Below, piece after piece: positions 42,818 through 50,737 of a stretch of 64,000 nt of DNA. Position 1 is the stretch's first letter. Each line of letters starts with the position of its first letter. The stretch is from NCBI RefSeq assembly GCF_002953935.1, contig NZ_CP026514.1, positions 2,046,001 to 2,110,000 of the forward strand. Reading direction: 5' to 3'. A program made the position numbers and the translations under genes. Origin of the DNA: Arthrobacter sp. PGP41 (GTDB lineage Bacteria > Actinomycetota > Actinomycetes > Actinomycetales > Micrococcaceae). A model generated the notes under the pieces. The model saw nothing but the letters and a program-made list of their open reading frames with translations. It was not told the DNA's origin and did not search any database.

Positions 42818-43918
42818 TCAGGCGTGGAGTGCTGCCTGAGTTGTTGCGCCCGCGACGGCCACCGTTGAGCCGCTTTGGGCGGACTCGATGCATGCAAGTG
42901 CGATGGCAAGGGCGCGGCGGGCGTCCGGGAGCCCTGGCGTGAGCGGAATGCCGGAGTCCGGGGCGGCTTCGCCGTCACGGCGGCTGCGGACGTGCTCTGC
43001 GAAGTCAGCCAATTCGTCACGGTAAGCGTCAGCGAACAGTTCGATGTTCAGACGGGGGGTCTGAGCGGAGAGGCCGTCCGCTCCGTAGCGCACGGCGGCC
43101 GTTTCGGTGGCGCGGCCGGCTTGGACCATTCCGAGGGAGCCGTAAACCTCGCCGCGTACGTCGTAGCCGTAGAGAGCGGAGAAGTTCGCCTCGGCGACAG
43201 CGATCGCGCCGTTGCTGTAACGGATCGTGACGACAGCCGTGTCGAGGAACCCTGCGTCTTTGAAGGAGGGTTCGACGAGAGCGTCTGCGGTGACATGGAC
43301 GCTCACGGGCTCTGCTGTGGGGTTGTACCAGTTGAGCGCATCAAAGTCGTGGATCAGGGTTTCGAGGAAGATGGTCCACTGGGGGATCCGTGCCGCGTGC
43401 GGGATGCTTCCGTTGCCGGGGTCACGGGTGACCGAGCGCAGCAACTGCGGGATACCCACGGTCCCGGCTTCGATGTCACGGCGGCTAGCCAGGAAGTCGG
43501 CGGCGTAGCGGCGGTTGAAGCCGATTTGCCAGTGGACGCCCGCTGCGGCGACGGCTTCCTCTACCTGGGCCAGTTCCTCTAGGGTGAGCGCTCCGGGCTT
43601 TTCGCAGAAAACGTGCTTGCCGGCGCGGGCAGCGTCGATTGACAGCTGGGCGTGGAAGCGCGCCGGTCCCGCGATGACGACGGCGTCGATGTCGGGATCT
43701 GCCAGCAGGTCGGCTGGGTCCGTGGTCACGTTGGAAACGCCGAGCTCGGCGGCGAGTTTTGTAGCGGGTTCAACCGCGGGGTCCGCGATCGCCGCCAAGG
43801 CTGCTCCGGGGATCTTCTCGGCCAAGCTGCGGGCATGGTAGGCGCCCATCCAGCCGGCGCCGATGAGGCCAACCTGGACCGGCCGTGGCCGCGCTGATTC
43901 GACAGTGAAGTAGGTCAT
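42818..43918 (-). CDS. Gfo/Idh/MocA family oxidoreductase (inositol 2-dehydrogenase-like)
   Basis: The protein has 366 residues. The NAD fold is VGLIGAGWMGAYHARSL, the EKP motif is KHVFCEKPGALT and the catalytic region has FLETLIHDFDALNWYNP with the conserved His and Asp. It resembles myo-inositol or scyllo-inositol dehydrogenases. It follows the TIM-barrel gene at 44062-44880 by 143 bp on the same strand and shares the LacI operator region. The ATG at 43918 has AAAGGA upstream. In contrast to the damaged paralog at 36757-37737, the EKP lysine is intact here. Confidence 0.92.
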   Translation of the reverse strand: MTYFTVESARPRPVQVGLIGAGWMGAYHARSLAEKIPGAALAAIADPAVEPATKLAAELGVSNVTTDPADLLADPDIDAVVIAGPARFHAQLSIDAARAGKHVFCEKPGALTLEELAQVEEAVAAAGVHWQIGFNRRYAADFLASRRDIEAGTVGIPQLLRSVTRDPGNGSIPHAARIPQWTIFLETLIHDFDALNWYNPTAEPVSVHVTADALVEPSFKDAGFLDTAVVTIRYSNGAIAVAEANFSALYGYDVRGEVYGSLGMVQAGRATETAAVRYGADGLSAQTPRLNIELFADAYRDELADFAEHVRSRRDGEAAPDSGIPLTPGLPDARRALAIALACIESAQSGSTVAVAGATTQAALHA

Positions 43919-44000
43919 TGGGGTGTCCTTTCAAGAGTGTTGGCTGGTTGATCCAGCCTTTTCTGGTCTGTGGTGCCAGGGGCAGTGCCGGGCGCCCAAC

Positions 44001-44036
44001 GGAGTAGGCACGGAAGGCGGAGTAGGCACGGAAGGC
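44001..44036. repeat. 18-bp perfect tandem duplication
   Basis: The unit GGAGTAGGCACGGAAGGC occurs at 44001-44018 and again at 44019-44036 in the gap between two co-directional genes. Confidence 0.95.
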
Positions 44037-44061
44037 GGCCGATGAGCAGCCGCCCGCGTGG

Positions 44062-44880
44062 TCAGAGGGAGAGTTCCACGCCGGAGCCGGCAAAGGCCTG
44101 ACGGAAGGCTTCCAGGGCGACGAGGGAGTCAGCTTTCGCCCAGCCCTCCAGCGCGACGACTCCGGTGTAGCCGAGGGCTCCGAGCGCACGGGAAATTGCC
44201 GGGTAGGCGATCTCGCCCGTGCCTGGCTCGAAACGGCCGGGCACATCCGCGACTTGAATCTCTCCTATCAGAGGCAGTGCGCGGGTAACGAGGTCGATCA
44301 GGTTACCTTCACCGATCTGGGCGTGATACAGGTCCAGATTCAACCGCAGGTAGGGGCTATTCACGGCTTCGACAAGCGCAATGGTTTCCGCTGCCTTGGC
44401 AAACGGCGTTCCAGGGTGATCCACGGCCGTGTTCAGGTTTTCGAGGGTGAAAACGCGGTTTTGCTTTTCGCCGAGCTCCGCGATCCGCTTGAGCGTATCG
44501 GCTGCGCGGATCCAGTCCGGTCCGCTGGTCGATTCGACCGGCTTAACGGGAAGGCCTTTGCCGTCGAGTCCGGTACCGTGCAGATTTAGACGGGGACTGT
44601 CCAGGACCTCCGCCGCCTGCAGCGACTGCTCTGCCGTCCGGACCAACTCATCGGCCCCCTCTTTGTCGACAAGGTCGCCGCTGATGTAACCGGTCATCGA
44701 CGAAAAAGTCGCACCAGAGGCGGCTAACGCTTTCAGGTCCTTCGCGGTCCAGTCCCAGATTTCCACTTGGAAACCCAGGGAGTCGATCTTCCGTACCCTT
44801 TCCAGGAAGGGCAGATCAGTGAACAACATTTCCGCCGAAGCGGCCAGCGTGATCCCGTTGGGGTTGAGCGCCACGCTCAT
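44062..44880 (-). CDS. TIM-barrel isomerase, hydroxypyruvate isomerase-like
   Basis: The protein has 272 residues. The xylose-isomerase-like barrel is shown by LERVRKIDSLGFQVEIWDW, LNLHGTGLDG, FTLENLNTAVDHPG with the metal-binding glutamate, LNLDLYHAQIGEG and a C-terminal VALEGW glutamate. It is closest in layout to hydroxypyruvate isomerase and inositol-pathway isomerases. ATG 44880 follows GGAGG. It is divergent from the sugar transporter across the LacI operators. Substrate specificity is unknown. Confidence 0.88.
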   Translation of the reverse strand: MSVALNPNGITLAASAEMLFTDLPFLERVRKIDSLGFQVEIWDWTAKDLKALAASGATFSSMTGYISGDLVDKEGADELVRTAEQSLQAAEVLDSPRLNLHGTGLDGKGLPVKPVESTSGPDWIRAADTLKRIAELGEKQNRVFTLENLNTAVDHPGTPFAKAAETIALVEAVNSPYLRLNLDLYHAQIGEGNLIDLVTRALPLIGEIQVADVPGRFEPGTGEIAYPAISRALGALGYTGVVALEGWAKADSLVALEAFRQAFAGSGVELSL

Positions 44881-44950
44881 GCGATACCTCCATTGCTACC
44901 GGCCGCCAGAGGTCATTTTTTGACCGCGGACCTGCCTCGTCAACAAACAC

Positions 44951-44976
44951 TAGCACGTGCTAATTGTCACGTGCTA
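44951..44976. promoter_or_regulatory. LacI-type double operator between isomerase and transporter
   Basis: TAGCACGTGCTA at 44951-44962 is a perfect 12-bp palindrome. TGTCACGTGCTA at 44965-44976 is a near copy, 14 bp away centre to centre. The CACGTG core and the recurrence before the LacI gene link both to that regulator. One operator pair serves both divergent units. Confidence 0.8.
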
Positions 44977-45016
44977 GTGTGGTGCAAAACTCATTGTCAG
45001 GACAAAGGAGTCTGTT

Positions 45017-46480
45017 GTGCCCACTATCGACCACACCTCGACAACCAGCGGATTGCGCTCGGCGCTCCCGCCCCTCACGCCCGGCCCGTACCGTAAGCGG
45101 CTGGGCCTAGTAGCCCTTATCGCGACGTTCGGGGGCTTGCTCTTCGGTTACGACACGAGCGTACTCAACGGGGCCCTCCACCCGATGAGCATTGAGCTCA
45201 ACCTCAACGCCTTCACTGAGGGAGTCGTAACGAGTTCACTGTTGTTCGCCGCCGCGGCCGGAGCCGTCAGCGGCGGTCGGCTTTCCGATGCCTGGGGCCG
45301 GCGCAGGGCGATCCTGCTGCTTTCATCCCTGTTCTTCGTCGGCGGCCTGGTCTGTGTCTTTGCACCGGACTTCACGGTCATGGTGATCGGCCGCGCCATC
45401 CTGGGCTTGGCCGTGGGCGGCGCGTCGACCGTCGTGCCCGTCTACCTGGCCGAACTCGCACCCTACGAGATCCGCGGCTCACTTGCCGGACGCAACGAGC
45501 TGATGATCGTAACCGCCCAGCTTGCCGCCTTCATCATCAACGCCATCATCGGCAATACCTGGGGAGAGGTCCCCGGTATCTGGCGCGTCATGTTGTCCAT
45601 CGAAGTCATTCCCGCCACGGCGCTGTTTATTGGCATGCTGCGCGTGCCCGAGTCACCGCGCTGGCTGGTGGAAAAGGGGCGCAACCGGGAAGCACTTAAG
45701 GTCCTCCAGGCGCTGCGTCCCGCCGGCCGTGCCGAAGCTGAAATCGCAGAAATTGAATTCCTTGCCAAAAAGGAAAGCGAGCAGTTTCAGTTCAACTGGC
45801 GTGGCATCCTGTCCAACAAATGGCTCCTTCGGATTCTGCTCATCGGCATCGGCCTGGGCGTATTCCAACAGCTGACGGGCATCAATTCCATCCTGTACTA
45901 CGGGCAGACCGTACTCATCGACGCCGGGTTCTCGGCGAACGCAGCCCTTGTCGCGAACGTCGCCCCGGGCGTAATCGCAGTGGTCACCGCAGTCATTGCC
46001 CTTCGCATGATCGACCGTTTCAGCCGCCGCAAGACGTTCATCCTTGGCTATGCCCTCACGGCACTCTGCCACGTCCTCATCGGCACCGCCTCCCTGCTGC
46101 TGCCCGCAGGTAACCCTGCCCGTCCGTTCGTCCTCCTCTTCCTGATCGTCGCCTTCGTGGGCTCGATGTCGCTGTTCCTGAACGTCGCCACGTGGGTGAC
46201 TCTGTCTGAGATCTTCCCGCTGCGGATGCGCGCCTTCGGGATGGGCGCATCTGTGTTCATGCTCTGGATCACAAACGCATTCCTGGGCCTGTACTTCCCG
46301 ACGATTATCGGCGCCATAGGCATCTCCGGTTCCTTCTACTTTTTTGCAGCCCTCAACGCGGTCGCCCTCGTGTTCGTGTACAGGCAGGTACCTGAGACCC
46401 GTGGCCGCAGCCTCGAGAAGCTCGAAGAAGACGTTATGACCGGCGCAATCTACAAAGTCGACGCCAAGAACGCACGTTGA
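45017..46480 (+). CDS. Sugar porter family MFS transporter
   Basis: The protein has 487 residues with twelve helices. Sugar porter signatures are GGLLFGYDTSVLNGAL, GRRRAILL, RAILGLAVGGASTVVPVYLAE, PESPRWLVEKGR, QQLTGINSILYYG and PETRGRSLEKLEED. This is a proton symporter of the MFS, most like inositol or hexose permeases (IolT type). The start is GTG 45017 with AAAGGAG upstream. It is the first gene of the plus unit next to the double LacI operator and is followed by a second isomerase. Confidence 0.93.
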   Translation: MPTIDHTSTTSGLRSALPPLTPGPYRKRLGLVALIATFGGLLFGYDTSVLNGALHPMSIELNLNAFTEGVVTSSLLFAAAAGAVSGGRLSDAWGRRRAILLLSSLFFVGGLVCVFAPDFTVMVIGRAILGLAVGGASTVVPVYLAELAPYEIRGSLAGRNELMIVTAQLAAFIINAIIGNTWGEVPGIWRVMLSIEVIPATALFIGMLRVPESPRWLVEKGRNREALKVLQALRPAGRAEAEIAEIEFLAKKESEQFQFNWRGILSNKWLLRILLIGIGLGVFQQLTGINSILYYGQTVLIDAGFSANAALVANVAPGVIAVVTAVIALRMIDRFSRRKTFILGYALTALCHVLIGTASLLLPAGNPARPFVLLFLIVAFVGSMSLFLNVATWVTLSEIFPLRMRAFGMGASVFMLWITNAFLGLYFPTIIGAIGISGSFYFFAALNAVALVFVYRQVPETRGRSLEKLEEDVMTGAIYKVDAKNAR

Positions 46481-46511
46481 CACGCAAGCATCAAGACATC
46501 AGGAGGCTCCC

Positions 46512-47432
46512 ATGAGCGACACCAAAAGCACCGTACACATCGGAACAGCTCCCGATTCCTGGGGCGTCTGGTACCCAAACGACCCGCAGCAGCCTCCATG
46601 GGAAAGATTCCTCAACGAAGCACGCGATGCCGGCTACGAGTGGATTGAACTCGGTCCCTACGGCTATTTGCCCACCGATCCGAACCAGCTTGCCGACGAA
46701 CTTGGTTCCAGGGGGCTCCATCTGTCTGCCGGAACGATGTTCACATCCTTCCACCGTGGCACCGGGGAAGCCTGGAAGACGGCGTGGGAAGAGGCCCAGC
46801 AGATCGGCAAGCTCATCTCGGCGCTGGGGGCAGAACATGTAGTGGTGCTGCCAGAGATGTGGGGTGAACCCGAGTTCCAGAACCCCGTTCTCCGGACGCC
46901 AGGAGTAGAACAATGGGACCACCTTCGCGAACTTCACAACCAGCTGGGACGTGCCCTCCGCGAGGAATTCGGGCTCAGCCAGCAGTTCCACTCGCACGCC
47001 GAGAGCCAGATCGGCACCACCCGCGAGCTGGAGCGGTTCATCGCAGAAACCGATCCCGAATTCGTGGGCATCTGCCTGGACACCGGCCACTATGCCTACT
47101 ACGGCGGCGACAGCGTTCGGCTGATCCGAAACCACCCTGAACGGATCGGATACCTGCACCTAAAGCAGGTGGACCAAAACCTGATCTTCGACGTGCTGAA
47201 GAACGGAACTACCTTCGCCGACGCCGTCCCGCAGGGAATCATGACCGAGCCTCCAAACGGCATTCCGGACTTCGGGCCGGTCCTTGAAGCTGCCGCGGAG
47301 CTGGGCAGGGACATCTTTGCCGTGGTCGAGCAGGACATGTACCCGCTGCCCTCGCTGGAAACACCCCTGCCCATTGCCGAGCGAACCCGGAAGCACATCA
47401 TCTCCTGCTCCAACCTGGCACTCCGTCGATAG
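46512..47432 (+). CDS. TIM-barrel sugar isomerase/epimerase, IolE-like
   Basis: The protein has 306 residues. IGTAPDSWGVWYPND at the N-terminus is the pattern of inosose dehydratases. AGYEWIELGPYGY, FHSHAESQIGT, DTGHYAYYGGD and YLHLKQVDQN supply the metal ligands and the substrate pocket. ATG 46512 follows AGGAGG. It is co-transcribed with the sugar porter (31-bp gap). Together with the Gfo/Idh dehydrogenase, this supports a cyclitol or related sugar as substrate. No IolB, C or D gene is in the window. Confidence 0.87.
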   Translation: MSDTKSTVHIGTAPDSWGVWYPNDPQQPPWERFLNEARDAGYEWIELGPYGYLPTDPNQLADELGSRGLHLSAGTMFTSFHRGTGEAWKTAWEEAQQIGKLISALGAEHVVVLPEMWGEPEFQNPVLRTPGVEQWDHLRELHNQLGRALREEFGLSQQFHSHAESQIGTTRELERFIAETDPEFVGICLDTGHYAYYGGDSVRLIRNHPERIGYLHLKQVDQNLIFDVLKNGTTFADAVPQGIMTEPPNGIPDFGPVLEAAAELGRDIFAVVEQDMYPLPSLETPLPIAERTRKHIISCSNLALRR

Positions 47433-47594
47433 ATGACGTTTTCGGCAAGGTGCAGCCAAAGCCGCCGGCCCCGTGTACGCAACAGCTGCGGGCAGCAGGT
47501 CCACTCTGTCAGGGCCCTTCCAATGAGCCGGAAAAGTTCCCGCAGGGACCAGTTTCGAAGCCCCCGCTCTTTCGACCCCCGGTCGGATTTGGGT

Positions 47595-48656
47595 CTAAAG
47601 GGCCCTCCCACGGGGAGGGCCACTGCTGGTACGCACAACAAGGTGTGGCGTTTCTTTGTGTTCCAGCCAAGGGGCCGAGGGGTCTTCGAGCCGCCGAACC
47701 ATAGCCGCTGTGGCACGGTCGGTGAGGTCACGAGGTTTGAATCCAACCGTGGTGAGCTGCACGTACGGCAGGCTTGAGAGGGTGCTGTCATCAAAGCCAA
47801 CCACCGAGATGTCCTCCGGAACCCGGAGCCCGCGTCGCACAAGGGTTCCCAGGACTCCCATGGCACTGCGGTCATTTGCGGCCATAATCGCCGTCGGGAG
47901 AGGTTTTCGGTTGAGTATTTCAACCGCCGCCCTGGAGCCGCCCTCCTCCGAGTAGTCGCCTCCAACCACATCCATGTGATGTCCAAGGCCGGCACCAGCC
48001 ATCGCTTGCTCATAGGCGCTGCGGCGAACGGCGCTCCCCGGCCCCTCACCTCCGCTCACGTAAGCAATCCTGGTGTGCCCCAGCCCGATGAGGTGCTCCA
48101 CCAGCATCCTCGTACCTGCGGCATCATCAACCCGCAGATCGTCATGGGATTCCACGCTCCGGGGACCACCAACCATGATGACCGGAATGTTCGCCGGAAG
48201 ATCCGACACATGGCTGCCACCTCCTTCGGCTGCCAGGACAAAAAGTGCCTCGATTCGTTGACCCAGCAGCTCGGCAACGACTTTCGACGCGCTCCGTTCC
48301 TTCGACAAGGGACCCAAAATAAGCGAGAAACCGTGCTTCTCCGCCGACCCAAAGAGAGCTTCAACCAAATCAACCTCGAACGGCTGGTGCATGGTGAAGA
48401 GTACGCCTAAGCGGAAAGTCCGCCGACCGCGCAGAGCCCGGGCGGAGGCATCGGGATAATAGCCGATCTCCTTCGCGGCAGCGAGAACTTTCGCGCGGGT
48501 CTCTTCACTTGCCCCCGGAAGGTCACGAAGGACGAGTGAGACCAGCTGCCGGGATACCCCTACATGCTCGGCGAGGGTCTTCATTGTGGGCCGCTCAACG
48601 ACCCCGGCGTTCCGCGCCCTGGAGGTACCCTCAGGTTGCTCTGTCTGGACGTTCAC
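47595..48656 (-). CDS. LacI family transcriptional regulator
   Basis: The protein has 353 residues from GTG 48656 (GGAG 5 nt upstream). A longer frame to 48803 is glycine-rich and unlikely. The helix-turn-helix is PTMKTLAEHVGVSRQLVSLV, followed by ASARALRGRRTFRLGV and a periplasmic-binding-protein fold with effector domain (VGFDDSTLSSLPYVQLTTVG). The hinge lacks the standard leucine, having ALRG. An operator-like site lies upstream at 48895-48906, so it may be autoregulated, and the double operator at 44951 is a likely target. The effector is probably the sugar or cyclitol of the module. Confidence 0.92.
   Translation of the reverse strand: MNVQTEQPEGTSRARNAGVVERPTMKTLAEHVGVSRQLVSLVLRDLPGASEETRAKVLAAAKEIGYYPDASARALRGRRTFRLGVLFTMHQPFEVDLVEALFGSAEKHGFSLILGPLSKERSASKVVAELLGQRIEALFVLAAEGGGSHVSDLPANIPVIMVGGPRSVESHDDLRVDDAAGTRMLVEHLIGLGHTRIAYVSGGEGPGSAVRRSAYEQAMAGAGLGHHMDVVGGDYSEEGGSRAAVEILNRKPLPTAIMAANDRSAMGVLGTLVRRGLRVPEDISVVGFDDSTLSSLPYVQLTTVGFKPRDLTDRATAAMVRRLEDPSAPWLEHKETPHLVVRTSSGPPRGRAL
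47601..47621. terminator. Hairpin inside the 3' end of the LacI gene
   Basis: A perfect 9-bp stem (47601-47609 with 47613-47621) with a 3-nt loop overlaps the last codons of the LacI gene. It lies between the convergent isomerase and LacI genes and may terminate plus-strand transcription. No T-run follows. Confidence 0.5.
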
Positions 48657-49393
48657 TTTCACTCCGTGACTCGATCGATTGCTTCCCGCTCCGACTACCT
48701 TAGTGAAAATCACGCCCCCGATTCCGGTATTGGTGTCCCCGGCGATCCCATCTGCTGCGCTGCCTCCGCCCACGCCACCGGCGCCCGTGCCGAGCAAACT
48801 CAAAAAACTGCAAAAACGCCATCAAGGGCTGCTGGAGCTCCGTCGAGGGCAGGCCCGGGCGTTGCCGTTCCCGGCAGCAACTTAATCTTGACACTAGCAC
48901 GTGCCAATTTTTTGGAACCAACCCTAGTCAGCCGGTTCTAGCCCGTGCTGGTCGCGGCATGATTCCCGGAACGGTTCATGAAGGTCTTCATGCCGGACGT
49001 TCTCGAAAGACGCATTTGCCCTTTCCCTGCCAAGTGGGTGTGGACGGTGTCCACACTTATGTCTGCTTTATCGGAGGGACAAAGCATCCCCATCAAGGTT
49101 CCCCAGAGCTTCTGCTGGCTTCAGTTGGGCTGGCCGCGTACTGGCCAGTACCAGAAAGTGATGACTTGAAATCAAGGCGTGAAGCGCCGCAGTGTCTCAT
49201 AGCGGCGGAGGCAGGAACTCCTTTGCAGGCCTTGCGGAACTGATCTCTTCTGGGTGAAACTCATGAGGCGGTGATGTATTGAGTCATTTCTGATCGCAAA
49301 GACAAATCAGTGGGAGGGGACGCAATGGTGCGTCCCCGTGTCAGCAGGGGCAACGACGCCTCGCCGAGGATCCCGCAGACCGGGAGGAGCGCT
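48657..49393. other. LacI promoter region and gene-free stretch
   Basis: The region contains the LacI-type site at 48895-48906 about 240 bp before the LacI start. Several short frames in 48900-49260 look non-coding. No other motif is supported. Confidence 0.5.
48895..48906. promoter_or_regulatory. LacI-type operator upstream of the LacI gene
   Basis: TAGCACGTGCCA differs from the perfect operator at 44951-44962 in one base. Its distance from the start codon (about 240 bp) is large, so a long leader is possible. Confidence 0.65.
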
Positions 49394-49735
49394 TTGGCCG
49401 GAATGTTTGAACTATTTATTGATTCAGAGGCCTCGTTCAGATTTCGTTTAACAGCACCGGATGGCACTGTCATGGCCGTGTCCAAGGCCTTTGATAACAA
49501 GAGCGCCGCCGTTGCCGGTATCGCCGCCGTTCGGGAGTATGCAGGCATGGGATTAGTCAGTGACCTCTCTACGGCGGACACAAGGCAGGCGCCGTCAGAG
49601 ACAAATGATCTCTCAGCTGTTCACGCCACCAGGTTCGGGCGCATTCCAGTAACCGACCTTCATCTGAACGCCAAACCAAGACCGCGCGCCGGTTTCAGTC
49701 CAGCCCGCCGGGCCCCTTGGACCCGCATCACATAG
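49394..49735 (+). CDS. YegP family (DUF1508) protein
   Basis: A 113-residue frame starts with TTG 49394, GGGAGGAG lying 4 nt upstream. The YegP domain reads MFELFIDSEASFRFRLTAPD, then MAVSKAFDNKSAAVAGIAAV and REYAGMGLVSDLS. This is one copy of the domain, whereas E. coli YegP has two. The remaining 50 residues are low in conservation and end in an arginine-rich tail. YegP proteins are small and of unknown function. The gene stands alone. Confidence 0.75.
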   Translation: MAGMFELFIDSEASFRFRLTAPDGTVMAVSKAFDNKSAAVAGIAAVREYAGMGLVSDLSTADTRQAPSETNDLSAVHATRFGRIPVTDLHLNAKPRPRAGFSPARRAPWTRIT

Positions 49736-49856
49736 CTTCCAGGAATCTGAGTCGGTCTGTGCATACTTGTGCAGGCACGGAGTGCTGGACCCTATTCCGA
49801 CGGCGTTCGCGTGGTTTCCTGACGTCCGGTTGGGTTGTACCCCGGCTGTCGTCAGT

Positions 49857-50114
49857 TCAGCCTTGCTTGACTGGTCGCCGGTACACACGCAGTCCGTCGT
49901 TGTGCAGGAACAGTGCCCGGCCCTGTCCGCCGTCCTGCTGAAGCCAGAGCATGCTGCCGTCGATGGCGAGCATGTCTATGCGTCCTGTCGCTATGACTCG
50001 TCCGTGATTGTGGATCTCTACTTCGTCGGTCCGCGCAAGTGTTGACCAATTGGCAATGGGTCCGGGCGTCAGGAAGCCGGTGTGGGGTTTGAGCGTGCGG
50101 GAGCTGGCGTTCAT
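49857..50114 (-). CDS. Small conserved hypothetical protein
   Basis: The protein has 85 residues with a probable AAGGA-containing ribosome binding site 8 nt before ATG 50114. It reads TGPIANWSTLARTDEVEIH-like (PGPIANWSTLARTDEVEIHN) and ends with LFLHNDGLRVYRRP, a coherent small beta protein. I do not know a function. It resembles short proteins I associate with Arthrobacter, but without a search that is only an impression. It lies after the terminator of the UspA operon. Confidence 0.6.
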   Translation of the reverse strand: MNASSRTLKPHTGFLTPGPIANWSTLARTDEVEIHNHGRVIATGRIDMLAIDGSMLWLQQDGGQGRALFLHNDGLRVYRRPVKQG

Positions 50115-50170
50115 CTCGGTTGTCCTTGATCTCTAGGCGGGCGGTTCGTTGTTCCGAGGCGGATATGGGA

Positions 50171-50204
50171 GGAGGCAGGGCAACCATTTGGTCACCCTGC
50201 CTCC
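50171..50204 (-). terminator. Hairpin terminator of the tricarboxylate operon
   Basis: A perfect 10-bp stem (50171-50180 with 50195-50204) with a 14-nt loop, which can pair further (ACC/GGT), lies 115 bp after the end of the UspA gene. Confidence 0.75.
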
Positions 50205-50318
50205 GTTTGCATGCCGCCCTGTCCTCGCGCCCGTCCGTCGGGCTACCTGTTGCGATGGAGTGCGGGAACGGCAGCATGCTTGCCGGACAATGTGTTCCGG
50301 CAGTCAAGTAGCGCCGGG

Positions 50319-50699
50319 TCAGAGTTTGTCGGCCCGAACTGCGAGTACCGGGCAGGTCGCGTCGAGCAGGATACGTTGGACGGTGCTTCCCAGGATGAGT
50401 TTGCCCACCATGGACCGGTGTCTCAGTCCAACGACGATCACTTCGACGTTGCGGTCCTGTGCGATCTGGATGACCGCGTCCCCTGGATCGGCCAGGATTG
50501 AGGATTCGATGATCAAGCCGAGACCGGATTCGGTCAGTTGGCTCTCCAATGCCTGCAGTTCCTGCTCGTCCAGGTCGTGGTGGCCCCGGCCGATGTTCAC
50601 GATGAGCAGGTTTGACTTCCGCCGGTGGGCTTCGTTGATCCCCTCAGTTAGCGCCTCCCTGCCTTCGGGGGCGGATGCGTAGGCTACGAGTACCGTCAT
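50319..50699 (-). CDS. Universal stress protein (UspA family)
   Basis: The protein has 126 residues. It has the Usp fold with MTVLVAYASAPEGREALTEG, then VIVVGLRHRSMVGKLILGST and CPVLAVR. The ATP-binding motif GxxG-x9-GS is partly changed (GLRH in the first half), so ATP binding is uncertain. It lies 38 bp after the TctA gene on the same strand. A UspA gene at the end of a tripartite tricarboxylate transporter operon is a recurrent arrangement in actinobacteria, and it may modulate the transporter. Confidence 0.9.
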   Translation of the reverse strand: MTVLVAYASAPEGREALTEGINEAHRRKSNLLIVNIGRGHHDLDEQELQALESQLTESGLGLIIESSILADPGDAVIQIAQDRNVEVIVVGLRHRSMVGKLILGSTVQRILLDATCPVLAVRADKL

Positions 50700-50737
50700 T
50701 TATTCATTTCTCCAATGGCTGTCGGGGTGTTCCGGTG

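Noticed and set aside
44931..44946. A TCGTCAACAAAC stretch resembling the GntR palindrome
   Set aside because: Only one half matches and it lies beside LacI operators, far from the catabolic island.
47595..48803. A longer start for the LacI gene at 48803
   Set aside because: The added 49 residues are glycine-rich and lack LacI similarity. GTG 48656 has a properly spaced ribosome binding site.
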